DNA of 33,338 bases from an uncultured Lactobacillus sp. (GTDB lineage: Bacteria; Bacillota; Bacilli; Lactobacillales; Lactobacillaceae), in assembly GCA_910589675.1 (NCBI GenBank), contig CAJUTO010000018.1, forward strand, positions 1 through 33,338. The letters run 5' to 3'. The notes below the pieces were generated by a model. That model was given only the letters and a program-made list of their open reading frames with translations. It was not told the origin of the DNA and ran no database searches. The translations under genes were made by a program, and so were the position numbers. Below, one piece after another: positions 26,262-33,338 of this stretch; position 1 is the stretch's first letter; every line of letters starts with the position of its first letter.

Positions 26262-27734
26262 ATGGATAAACAACCCACCGATATTCATGGAAAGTCCTAT
26301 AATCGAAACTTACTGGTATTAGTTTTAATTATTGGTTCTTTCTGTACTGTGTTAAACGGGACATTGCTTGCTACTGCTCTACCTTCAATAATGCGTTCCT
26401 TTCATATCAGCACTGCAACTGCTGAATGGCTTTCAACAGCATTTTTGCTAGTTAACGGAGTAATGATCCCAATTTCCGCATGGCTAATCAATCGCTTTGG
26501 ATCAAGAAAAATGTACTTGAGTGCAATGTCTGTTTTCTTTATTGGAACAGTTATCGCAGCAATTGCACCGAACTTTGGCACCCTACTTGCTGGTAGAATT
26601 ATTCAAGGATTAGGTGTTGGAGTCACGATGCCTCTTCTTCAAACCATTATGCTTTCTATCTTTCCAGCTAATAAACGTGGGGCTGCTATGGGAACTGTTG
26701 GTATTGTTATCGGCTTAGCTCCTGCCATCGGCCCAACTTTATCTGGATGGATCGTTGATAATCTTTCTTGGCGCTACTTATTTAGTATTATTGCCCCAAT
26801 TGCCGGTATAGTTATCGTATTAGCCTTCTTTTTAATTAAAGATGTACTCCCTACTAAAAAAGAAAAAATTGATATTTTATCTGTAACCACTTCTACTGTT
26901 GGATTTGGGAGCTTACTTTACGGTTTTTCCGAGGCCGGCAACAAAGGTTGGACTAATCCAGAAATTTTAATGTTTATTGGTGTAGGGATAGTATTTGTCA
27001 TCATCTTCGGTCTTCGTCAATTGAAAATGTCAGATCCTTTCTTAGATATTACTGTGTTCAAACACTTTGAATTTTCTTTAGCTGCAGCCCTTAGTGGTAT
27101 TACAAATTTGGCCATGGTTGGTATCGAGATGGTGCTACCTTTATATATTCAAAACTTACGGGGAGTATCTGCATTTCATTCAGGTTTAATGCTTTTGCCA
27201 GGTGCTCTAATGATTGGAATTATGTCACCAATTACGGGACGTTTATTCGATAAATATGGTGCCCGCAAGATGGCCATTACGGGAATGACCCTTTTAACAT
27301 TAGGTACAATCCCATTTGTATTTTTGACTGAGCAAAGTTCCTATACCATGATTATCGTTTTATACGCAATCAGAATGGTCGGAGTAGCCTTAGTTATGAT
27401 GAATGTTACTACTTCTGGGATGAACTCATTGCCTTTAGACAAGATTTCACACGGAACTGCAGTAAACAATACATTTAGACAAGTTTTAAGTTCAATTGGT
27501 ACTGCCATTTTAGTCTCTGTCTTAACTACTGCGACTAACAACAACATGCCAAGTAAAGAATTACTGAAAACTTTACCACTTCAATATAAAAATCAAGCTA
27601 TTAATGCTACTTTAGATGGATTCCATGCTTCCTTTGCCATGAGCATTGTCTTTGCATTAATTGCTTTGGTTCTTGCCTTCTTCCTCAAGAAAGGTAACCG
27701 TGCCCGTGAAAATCAAGAAGAGGTGAATGGATAA
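26262..27734 (+). CDS. DHA2-family MFS multidrug exporter (14 TM)
   Basis: Proton-driven drug exporter of 490 residues with about 14 hydrophobic segments, as in the EmrB/QacA/LmrB group. Visible signatures are the N-terminal LNGTLLATALPSIMRSF, the loop 2-3 motif NRFGSRKMYL, GRIIQGLGVG, and the antiporter motif GLAPAIGPTLSGWI in segment 5 followed by WRYLF. The C-terminal half repeats LFDKYGARKM. AAGGA lies nine bases before the ATG. The stop overlaps the next start (TAATG). The substrate is not predictable. Confidence 0.92.
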   Translation: MDKQPTDIHGKSYNRNLLVLVLIIGSFCTVLNGTLLATALPSIMRSFHISTATAEWLSTAFLLVNGVMIPISAWLINRFGSRKMYLSAMSVFFIGTVIAAIAPNFGTLLAGRIIQGLGVGVTMPLLQTIMLSIFPANKRGAAMGTVGIVIGLAPAIGPTLSGWIVDNLSWRYLFSIIAPIAGIVIVLAFFLIKDVLPTKKEKIDILSVTTSTVGFGSLLYGFSEAGNKGWTNPEILMFIGVGIVFVIIFGLRQLKMSDPFLDITVFKHFEFSLAAALSGITNLAMVGIEMVLPLYIQNLRGVSAFHSGLMLLPGALMIGIMSPITGRLFDKYGARKMAITGMTLLTLGTIPFVFLTEQSSYTMIIVLYAIRMVGVALVMMNVTTSGMNSLPLDKISHGTAVNNTFRQVLSSIGTAILVSVLTTATNNNMPSKELLKTLPLQYKNQAINATLDGFHASFAMSIVFALIALVLAFFLKKGNRARENQEEVNG

Positions 27735-28294
27735 TGATAATTGTAATTTTAATCTTAGCCGCAATTTTATTTATTTACTTCAACGTCATCCCTGGTAAAG
27801 GACATACTATAATCTCCTGGCTTTCCTTAATTGTTACATCGCTTTGCATTCTGGGGATCGTTGCACATGACTATAATCACTGGGGAATGAAGACTGAGAC
27901 GCAAATAAGCAAACAAAGTCTAGTCTCAAGTGCTACTCCTAATCTTCCCCTTCTACTTTATCAACCTCTAGGTAATGGTACAGAAAAAGTATACTTATAT
28001 AAAACTAACAATGAACAAAAGAAGCCGAATGCTATTAAACTTGATAAGGTATCGACCGAAATTAAACATAGTGCGCAAGCCAATCTTCAAATAGAAACCA
28101 CTCGATATGTTTACCGAGATAATTTTAGTCGAATTATGTTCGGAGTCTTTAGTCATAATAATGAACTCAAACAGAGAAAATATATTTTTACCATTCCATC
28201 AAGCTGGAAAGTAATTTCAACTAAAGATATGAAAAAATTACAAAAGCAACTAGAAGAAAAAATGCAGGCCCAAAGAGCTGCAGCCCTTCATTAA
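27734..28294 (+). CDS. DUF4811-like membrane protein, exporter partner
   Basis: 186 residues. Two N-terminal membrane segments (residues ~2-16 and ~27-43) are followed by an extracytoplasmic beta-rich domain and a basic helical end (KKLQKQLEEKMQAQRAAA). It starts within the stop of the exporter (TAATG), with GAGGTG as ribosome site in the exporter's last codons, so the two are translationally coupled. Proteins of this kind (DUF4811, assigned from memory of the family) are found next to MFS exporters in lactobacilli. No activity is known. Confidence 0.75.
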   Translation: MIIVILILAAILFIYFNVIPGKGHTIISWLSLIVTSLCILGIVAHDYNHWGMKTETQISKQSLVSSATPNLPLLLYQPLGNGTEKVYLYKTNNEQKKPNAIKLDKVSTEIKHSAQANLQIETTRYVYRDNFSRIMFGVFSHNNELKQRKYIFTIPSSWKVISTKDMKKLQKQLEEKMQAQRAAALH

Positions 28295-28310
28295 TTTTTA
28301 TCTATATCCT

Positions 28311-28344
28311 AAAAAAGAAACGTCTATACGGACGTTTCTTTTTT
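28311..28344. terminator. Bidirectional terminator between exporter operon and glycosyltransferase
   Basis: 14-base perfect arms AAAAAAGAAACGTC / GACGTTTCTTTTTT with a six-base loop, reaching into the stop codon of the convergent gene. Confidence 0.9.
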
Positions 28345-29131
28345 ACTTTCCTTTTCCATTTTCATAGGCAAGAATTTTACTTGCTAAGGAAAATTCTTTA
28401 TCTAAGTCTTTTAAATAAAGATCATTTTCATTTTTACCAACATTCTTATTAAACAAGCCCTGCGCTTGTGTATCAGTAATTCCTTCACGCATTTTTTCTA
28501 TTTTTAAACTACATACTACCGTTGGTACATTTGATAATACTTCGACTAATTTTAACCATAAATCATCTACTGTAATGTAGTGCTTAATATAATCTAAATT
28601 AAATAATAGCTTTTCATCTAATAGATGAGGTGGGTATAAAACACTGCCAGCCCCCGTAGCTAATAATTTCATCGATGGCTGTTCATACTTTTGACTGCAC
28701 CAATTCCAATCATCATATGCTTTAATCGATCCATCATCATTAAAAGTTATTTCATGGGCTCTTCCCGTGACAATACATTTCGGAAATTTTAAGTACGTTT
28801 TATATAATTCTGATAGCATTTCTTTGTAGTAAATAACATCATCATCTACTGTAACAATAATATCGTCAGGAAACTCTTGCATAGCATAGTAATATTTTTT
28901 ATGCGGTTTTAGATCTAAGGGAACAAAGCGATATTCAATTCCCCTATCGCGTAATTCAATAAGAGATGATGGAAGATGACTTTCTTTAATATCATCAGTC
29001 AGATAAACTAAAATTTTATCGGCTTTTTTAGTCTGATTAAGCAAACTTTTAAGGCAAATAGATAGTGTATTCAACCTATCCCCATAGCTTGTCAAAGAAA
29101 CAATTATCCGAGGATTCAATGCCTTTTTCAT
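28343..29131 (-). CDS. Glycosyltransferase, GT-A type
   Basis: 262 residues, cytoplasmic, no membrane segment. The N-terminus RIIVSLTSYGDRLNTLSICLKSLLNQ is the first strand-helix of a GT-A nucleotide-sugar fold, and VTVDDDVIYY (Asp residues ~96-98) is the metal-binding DxD motif. The central DDWNWCSQKYEQ and the acidic VDDLWLK around residue 210 resemble acceptor-side motifs of polysaccharide glycosyltransferases. The ATG at 29131 sits nine bases after AAAGGG; an ATG three codons earlier is too close to that site. It stands alone between two terminators, not in a polysaccharide cluster, so sugar and acceptor are unknown. Confidence 0.75.
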   Translation of the reverse strand: MKKALNPRIIVSLTSYGDRLNTLSICLKSLLNQTKKADKILVYLTDDIKESHLPSSLIELRDRGIEYRFVPLDLKPHKKYYYAMQEFPDDIIVTVDDDVIYYKEMLSELYKTYLKFPKCIVTGRAHEITFNDDGSIKAYDDWNWCSQKYEQPSMKLLATGAGSVLYPPHLLDEKLLFNLDYIKHYITVDDLWLKLVEVLSNVPTVVCSLKIEKMREGITDTQAQGLFNKNVGKNENDLYLKDLDKEFSLASKILAYENGKGK

Positions 29132-29249
29132 ACTGCTCATCCCTTTCAGTTTAATATTATTAATAATTATCTCTTGATAGCGTTTTATAATAAATTAATA
29201 TGCTCATTATTTACTATTTTTAAGACCCAATTTATAAACAAAACAAAAA

Positions 29250-29275
29250 AGCTACAATCATTTCTGATTGTAGCT
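29250..29275 (-). terminator. Terminator downstream of the fic operon
   Basis: 11-base perfect arms AGCTACAATCA / TGATTGTAGCT with a four-base loop and six T on the minus strand. It lies about 140 bases past the fic stop; the bases between hold no convincing gene. Confidence 0.8.
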
Positions 29276-29415
29276 CAACATGATCTTAATGAAGAAAAAT
29301 AAATTGTTACACTTCTTAAAGGAGAAGTTTTCGGATCAGTCATCTATATCTTAGTCCATTTTTCTTCCATTGTTAAATCCAAATCTTTAATATAACAAAT
29401 ATCGGTTCAAGTTAT

Positions 29416-30003
29416 CTAATGAGCAACTTTCTTTGCTTTAGCATTAACTCTAATTAGACTAGCAATTTGATCAATATCTGCATTATTTTGGGCAATAATC
29501 AGGTCTTTGTTTGAACGTGGATAATCAATCACTTGACCATGATTGGCAGCAAAAGCTTGTAAAAATAATTTACTGCTTCTCCCATTTCCCTCTCTAAAGG
29601 GATGAAGATAATTTAATCTATCCAGTAAAAAAGCATAGTCAACATTTGCAAGTTCTTTTTTAGAAGACAATTGTTGTATCTTTTCGTCTATTTCTTCAAT
29701 TCCAAAATTAATACGAGAATACTCTAAAAACTCTGTCTCTCCTTTAACTAATTCATAATCTCTAATTTGACCAGCCCAATCGTAAAGCCAACCAAACATA
29801 ATTTTATGAATTTTTTTCAAATCTTCAACACTAGTGATTTTCTTATTCTTTCTCAAAAAAGCCACGGCCCGAATTCCTGAGCCTAAGTATTCTTTTTGTG
29901 CTAATTCTGCCGCATCAGTAATATTGAGCTTATTTTTAAGCGTACCATTTGGGTAAAGAAATTTTTGACGATACCATTCAGAATCCTTTTCGGCCTCATT
30001 CAT
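29416..30003 (-). CDS. fic: Fic-domain protein (AMP-transferase toxin)
   Basis: 195 residues. The Fic motif HPFREGNGRSSK is at about 134-145 (His134 catalytic, Glu138 metal ligand, GNGR phosphate-binding), with the family's upstream IHKIMFGWLYDWAGQIR segment near 65-81. Such enzymes usually transfer AMP from ATP to target proteins; class I toxins inactivate gyrase and topoisomerase IV. I see no (S/T)xxxE(G/N) inhibitory motif in this protein itself, so inhibition must come from outside. The start is the ATG at 30003, inside the last codons of the upstream gene (ATGAATGA overlap, eight bases). A longer in-frame start at 30069 would lie deep in that gene and is rejected. Confidence 0.9.
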   Translation of the reverse strand: MNEAEKDSEWYRQKFLYPNGTLKNKLNITDAAELAQKEYLGSGIRAVAFLRKNKKITSVEDLKKIHKIMFGWLYDWAGQIRDYELVKGETEFLEYSRINFGIEEIDEKIQQLSSKKELANVDYAFLLDRLNYLHPFREGNGRSSKLFLQAFAANHGQVIDYPRSNKDLIIAQNNADIDQIASLIRVNAKAKKVAH

Positions 30004-30415
30004 TTTCTTCACCCCAAATCCGATCAATTTCACTTTTAATCTCCTTAGATGGATTAATCGCCTCATCAAGTAGCATTAAAATATCCTCTTCATCTGGTTG
30101 CCAACCCTCTAAGTGTTCACTTTCTACAACAAATCTAATTTGTTCATACATTTCTGGATCTTCAATATAAATGCCTTGAATCATTTGATTAGTGTCATTA
30201 ATTTTCAAAGAATAAACTGGATCAAGTAATTCCAGTAAATCTCCTGGTCGCATATTTAAAGATGACGATAATGCCGATAAAATTGCACTTGACCAATTAT
30301 CTGGATTCTCATTAAGTGCATCTTCTAAATCTTTTTCCATTAAAGAATTACTTTGTGAAATATCCTTTAAGGTTAAATGATGATTTGTAAGTAAAATTGA
30401 TATTTTTGATAACAT
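29996..30415 (-). CDS. Fic antitoxin with VbhA-like inhibitory helix and N-terminal HTH-like domain
   Basis: 139 residues, first gene of the pair. The C-terminal half reads ESEHLEGWQPDEEDILMLL and contains S99-xxx-E103-G104, which fits the Fic-inhibiting motif (S/T)xxxE(G/N). The flanking pattern (LEGxxPD...then a helix and ...SEIDRI) resembles the class I antitoxin VbhA. Residues ~1-65 (LTLKDISQSNSLMEKDLEDAL...SSALSSSLNMRPGDLLELL) look like a Cro/CI-type helix-turn-helix, which would allow self-repression of the operon; this part is inferred from pattern only. GAGGG lies six bases before the ATG. The gene overlaps fic by eight bases. Confidence 0.75.
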   Translation of the reverse strand: MLSKISILLTNHHLTLKDISQSNSLMEKDLEDALNENPDNWSSAILSALSSSLNMRPGDLLELLDPVYSLKINDTNQMIQGIYIEDPEMYEQIRFVVESEHLEGWQPDEEDILMLLDEAINPSKEIKSEIDRIWGEENE

Positions 30416-30496
30416 AATTGCCCTCGTTCATTTTTACCTTACTATATTTATATATTTTAAATCAAAATTGGATTTTTCACTAAAGAATTACATAAA

Positions 30497-30540
30497 AAAA
30501 TAGAGAATTAGCACCTTTAGAATTACTAATTCTCTATTTT
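30497..30540 (-). terminator. glmS terminator
   Basis: 15-base perfect arms AAAATAGAGAATTAG / CTAATTCTCTATTTT with a 14-base loop, then a T run on the minus strand, about 20 bases past the glmS stop. Confidence 0.85.
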
Positions 30541-30560
30541 AATAATTAATCTAAATTCTA

Positions 30561-32372
30561 TTATTCAACTGTAACACTCTTAGCCAAGTTACGTGGCTTA
30601 TCTACATCAAGGCCCTTATCTTTTGATGCATAATATGCAAGAAGTTGAGCCGGCACAACAGTTAATAGAGCAGACATATAATAGTTAATTTCTGGTAAAA
30701 CTACATTGTCCCCTTCTCTAGCAAAGTCTTTACCAGCAATAGTAACAACGTTAGCACCTCTAGAAACAACTTCTTGAATATTTCCGCGCGTTAAATCAGC
30801 TGTTGCAGGATCATTAATTAAGGCAATTACTGGGGTATCTTTTTCGATAAGAGAAATAGTACCATGCTTTAATTCAGCTGCTGCAAATCCTTCAGTTTGA
30901 ATATATGAAACTTCTTTAAGTTTTAATGCTCCTTCTAAGGCTACTGCATAATCAATTCCGCGTCCAATGTAGAAAGCATTTCGAGACTTAATTAGGTATT
31001 TATCAGCAATCTCTTTCAAACTTTCTTTACTGTCAACAAGTTGCTGCATCCCTTCTGCTGCAATAGCTAAATCATGCTTTAAATTCCAATCTTTAGCTTC
31101 TGCTTTATTAAGTGCTTCGCCCAACGCCTTAGCCAGAACTGCTTGAACAGCAATTTGGGCAGTGTATGCCTTAGTAGATGCAACTGCAATTTCAGGACCA
31201 GCTTCTAAGAGCATAGTGTAGTCTGCTTCTCTTGATAAAGTTGAACCTTCTACATTAGTGATTGTTAAACTTGGGATATTACGCTTATTAACTTCTTTCA
31301 AAACAACACGAGAATCAGCGGTTTCTCCTGACTGAGTTAAGAAAATAAAGAATGGATTCTTACTCATCATTGGGAAGTGATAACCAGCTTCTGAGGCCAA
31401 ACCAACTTCAGTTGGGATTCCAGTATAATGCTCTAACATTGTCTTACCAACTAAACCATCATGATAACTAGTCCCAGCAGCGTAAATATAAATACGATCT
31501 GCTTTTGAAATAGAATCAATAATTTTTGGATCAACCTTAACATCATCATTTTCATCAAAATAAGTTTGAGAAATTTTACGCATTACGCTTGGTTGTTCAT
31601 CAATTTCTTTGAGCATGTAAAATTCGTAAGTTCCCTTTGAGGCTGCATTAGGATCAATATCTAATACATGGGGCTTACGTTCAACCTTTTTACCATCAAC
31701 AGTTTCGATTGTGTAAGAATCTTTAGTAATGTCACCAACATCACCATCTTGTAAATCAACAAAAGTTTTGGTTTGATCTAAAACAGAAATTGCATCAGAA
31801 GCAATAATATTGAAACCATCGCCAAGCCCTAACATCATTGGTGACTTGTTTTTAGCAATAAAAACATGCTCTGGTTCAGTATCATCAACTAAAAGGAAAG
31901 CATATGAACCTTTGACTAATTTCAAAGCTTCTTTAAACGCAGAAAAACCATCTAAATTCTTCTCACGAGCAATCTTACTAATTAATTGGACAACCACTTC
32001 AGTATCAGTATTAGAGTGGAACTTTACATCTTGTAAGTATTTTTCCTTTAATTCTGCATAATTTTCAATAACACCATTATGAACTAGGTAAAAACGCTTA
32101 GTTTCATCAAAGTGAGGGTGAGCATTATCCACTGTTGGCTTACCATGTGTAGCCCAACGAGTATGACCAATTCCTACTAATCCTTGTTCATCAGGAGTTA
32201 GTTTTTCTTTTAAGTTAGAAATTCTACCGACTGCTTTTGTCAAATATTCGTTTCCATTTAAGTCATTTAAATATATACCTGCAGAATCGTAACCACGATA
32301 TTCTAAGTTAGTTAAGCCATTTAAAATAATATCTCTTGCAGGTTTTCCAACAACACCAACAATTCCACACAT
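30561..32372 (-). CDS. glmS: Glutamine--fructose-6-phosphate aminotransferase
   Basis: Makes glucosamine-6-phosphate from fructose-6-phosphate and glutamine, the first step to UDP-GlcNAc for peptidoglycan. 603 residues. Cys2 (MCGIVGVVG) is the glutaminase nucleophile after Met removal; the Ntn domain (to about 220) shows GHTRWATHG and HNGVIENY. Two SIS sugar-isomerase domains follow (AAGTSYHDGLVGK, SQSGETADS, then IGRGIDYAVALEGALKLKE). The C-terminus DKPRNLAKSVTVE is the strictly kept tail that forms the active site and ammonia channel. AAAGGAGA lies about seven bases before the ATG. It is a single-gene unit with its own promoter, candidate operator and terminator. Confidence 0.98.
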   Translation of the reverse strand: MCGIVGVVGKPARDIILNGLTNLEYRGYDSAGIYLNDLNGNEYLTKAVGRISNLKEKLTPDEQGLVGIGHTRWATHGKPTVDNAHPHFDETKRFYLVHNGVIENYAELKEKYLQDVKFHSNTDTEVVVQLISKIAREKNLDGFSAFKEALKLVKGSYAFLLVDDTEPEHVFIAKNKSPMMLGLGDGFNIIASDAISVLDQTKTFVDLQDGDVGDITKDSYTIETVDGKKVERKPHVLDIDPNAASKGTYEFYMLKEIDEQPSVMRKISQTYFDENDDVKVDPKIIDSISKADRIYIYAAGTSYHDGLVGKTMLEHYTGIPTEVGLASEAGYHFPMMSKNPFFIFLTQSGETADSRVVLKEVNKRNIPSLTITNVEGSTLSREADYTMLLEAGPEIAVASTKAYTAQIAVQAVLAKALGEALNKAEAKDWNLKHDLAIAAEGMQQLVDSKESLKEIADKYLIKSRNAFYIGRGIDYAVALEGALKLKEVSYIQTEGFAAAELKHGTISLIEKDTPVIALINDPATADLTRGNIQEVVSRGANVVTIAGKDFAREGDNVVLPEINYYMSALLTVVPAQLLAYYASKDKGLDVDKPRNLAKSVTVE

Positions 32373-32388
32373 AAGTTTTCTCCTTTGG

Positions 32389-32417
32389 TATAGTTCATTT
32401 AAGTTAAATGGACTATA
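32389..32417 (-). promoter_or_regulatory. Hairpin beside the glmS ribosome site
   Basis: 29-base near-palindrome: TATAGT, one mismatch, CATTTAA, one centre base, TTAAATG, one mismatch, ACTATA. It ends three bases before the CAAAGGAG ribosome site. It could act as RNA structure limiting ribosome access or stabilising the transcript, or as an operator in DNA. Confidence 0.5.
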
Positions 32418-32440
32418 TTTATTTTGCTGTTATACTAACA

Positions 32441-32469
32441 ATAATAACCCTATTAAAGAAATTGGTCAA
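32441..32469 (-). promoter_or_regulatory. glmS promoter
   Basis: On the minus strand TTGACC (32464-32469), 17 bases, TATTAT (32441-32446), giving a leader of about 60 bases. Confidence 0.7.
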
Positions 32470-32485
32470 GATGTTTTATCTATAA

Positions 32486-32499
32486 TTGGTCTATATCAA
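32486..32499 (-). promoter_or_regulatory. Candidate NagR/GntR-type operator (dre-like)
   Basis: TTGGTCTATATCAA, close to the palindromic TTGGTCTATACCAA form of sites bound by NagR-type (GntR/HutC family) amino-sugar regulators. It lies about 16 bases upstream of the glmS -35 box. NagR is known to act on glmS in some lactic acid bacteria and streptococci; use here is inferred. Confidence 0.45.
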
Positions 32500-32525
32500 A
32501 AGATGAAAAAATTGCACAAAAAAAA

Positions 32526-32545
32526 GACGCTCCATACGGAGCGTC
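32526..32545 (-). terminator. Terminator of the ABC exporter gene
   Basis: GACGCTCC / GGAGCGTC with a four-base loop and eight T on the minus strand (32518-32525), about 90 bases after the stop. The bases between hold only a 16-codon frame without a ribosome site. Confidence 0.9.
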
Positions 32546-32637
32546 ATATCAGTGATTTGGTGCTCATAAAAAATATATAGAAAAGCTTACATTTTTCTTT
32601 GCAATCCATTTCATCTTTATTCATCAAATGAAATACG

Positions 32638-33338
32638 CTACTCTTTCACCTCATTTAAATTAATCACTTCATTAGCCAATTGTTTTATTTCTTCTCTTAG
32701 ATGATGAGTTACCATTATAACCGTTGTATTCTTCTTTGATAAAATTGCCTTTTCAAGTTTAACACTAGCAGACTTATCTAATGCAGAAGTTGCTTCATCT
32801 AATAAATAAATAGGTTTATCTCGCAGAATTTCTCTAGCAAATGAAATACGTTGCTTCTGTCCACCTGATAATTGCTTTCCCTGATCACTCAATACAGTAT
32901 CCACGCCATTGGAAAGTTTAGCGATCATATCTTCAAGGCCACATTCATGAATAGCGTTATTTATTTTAGCATCAGGTATATTTTTGCCTAGAGTCAAGTT
33001 CCACTTTAAAGAAGCTGAAAAGATATAAGGATCTTGCTGTAAATATGATATTTTTTCATGTAAGTCATTGTCTGAAATTGCTGAATAGCTTATATCATTC
33101 ATTTTTATATCACCACTATTGTTTCTTAGTAGTCCCGCAACTAAATTAAGAATGGTGGACTTACCGGCAGCTGAATCACCTACCAAGATGTATTTATTAT
33201 TAAGCTGGAAATCTAAATTTAAATTTTGGAATAGAGGCTTATCGTTTTTAGAATATTTGTATGAAATATTGTTAAATTTTATATTGGCCGATTGTAAAAT
33301 TAAGTTGAACACTTTTGAAAAATAAAAAAGTCCATCTG
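32638..33338 (-). CDS. ABC exporter ATP-binding domain, 5' end outside window
   Basis: The nucleotide-binding domain is complete: the A-loop Tyr in NNISYKYS, Walker A GDSAAGKST, Q-loop QQDPYIFSAS, signature LSGGQKQR, Walker B IYLLDEATSALD and switch His in VTHH. The order and spacing fit the ABCB/MsbA-type exporters, in which this domain is the C-terminal half of a protein with six membrane helices. The frame stays open to the window edge with no convincing start: the first possible codon is a GTG without ribosome site. The transmembrane half is therefore probably just outside. The substrate cannot be told. Confidence 0.85.
   Translation of the reverse strand, partial: DGLFYFSKVFNLILQSANIKFNNISYKYSKNDKPLFQNLNLDFQLNNKYILVGDSAAGKSTILNLVAGLLRNNSGDIKMNDISYSAISDNDLHEKISYLQQDPYIFSASLKWNLTLGKNIPDAKINNAIHECGLEDMIAKLSNGVDTVLSDQGKQLSGGQKQRISFAREILRDKPIYLLDEATSALDKSASVKLEKAILSKKNTTVIMVTHHLREEIKQLANEVINLNEVKE

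Noticed and set aside
29276-29415. Short minus-strand frames after fic (MTDPKTSPL...)
   Set aside because: About 22 codons, no ribosome site, no recognisable family; may be old gene debris but unsupported.
32373-32637. Possible glmS ribozyme upstream of glmS
   Set aside because: The leader from the clear promoter is only about 60 bases and holds one hairpin, too short for the ribozyme core; the region beyond is the neighbour's terminator.
32546-32637. 16-codon frame (MKWIAKKN...) after the ABC gene
   Set aside because: No ribosome site and very short; most likely untranslated trailer before the terminator.
1-33338. Insertion sequences, prophage genes, tRNA or rRNA genes, origin
   Set aside because: I saw no transposase, integrase, phage structural gene, cloverleaf with conserved TTCGA arm, or origin repeats in the window.

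Overview
The window reads as chromosomal DNA of an AT-rich Firmicute, most likely a lactobacillus of the Lactobacillus gasseri/johnsonii group. The evidence is a giant mucus-binding-type (Mub-like) adhesin with an FGIRK signal and an LPQTG anchor, a PepC/PepE-type cysteine peptidase, a DHA2 transporter followed by a DUF4811-like gene, strong AGGAGG-type ribosome sites, and glmS with typical Gram-positive hairpin-plus-T-run terminators. The species is an inference from protein families, not from a database match.

The left part (1-5000, all on the minus strand) holds a short ORF cut near the edge, a DUF2207 membrane protein with a Gly/Ser tail, an alpha/beta-hydrolase esterase, the wreck of a ROK-family sugar kinase fused in frame to the esterase leader, and a 475-residue protein built from Mub-type modules that has neither a signal peptide nor an anchor.

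Positions 5106-19110 (minus) form a surface-adhesin locus. In order of transcription it contains an 84-residue membrane protein, an overlapping sortase and a 4256-residue multi-repeat adhesin; the leaderless module protein follows further downstream under its own ribosome site and terminator. The canonical start of the adhesin, with its strong ribosome site, is one base out of frame with the rest of the gene at an A6 tract, so expression may be off, phase-variable, or a base-call error. Divergent from this locus are two TetR-type regulators that share a 19-bp upstream motif and a third, frameshifted TetR-like remnant (19295-21102, plus).

The middle part (21283-25561) has a C1B cysteine peptidase and a small PPOX-fold protein (both minus), a gene-free AT-rich stretch, and a complete T-box riboswitch, probably reading isoleucine, in front of an orphan OppA-type peptide-binding lipoprotein. 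Next come a MerR regulator divergent from a DHA2 drug exporter with its DUF4811-like partner, a lone glycosyltransferase, and a Fic toxin pair whose antitoxin joins an apparent DNA-binding N-terminus to a VbhA-like inhibitory helix.

The right end (30561-33338, minus) carries glmS, with a candidate NagR operator, a well-formed promoter and a hairpin beside its ribosome site, and the ATP-binding domain of an ABC exporter that continues past the window edge. The themes are surface attachment, peptide and amino-sugar supply, and several broken or switchable reading frames.
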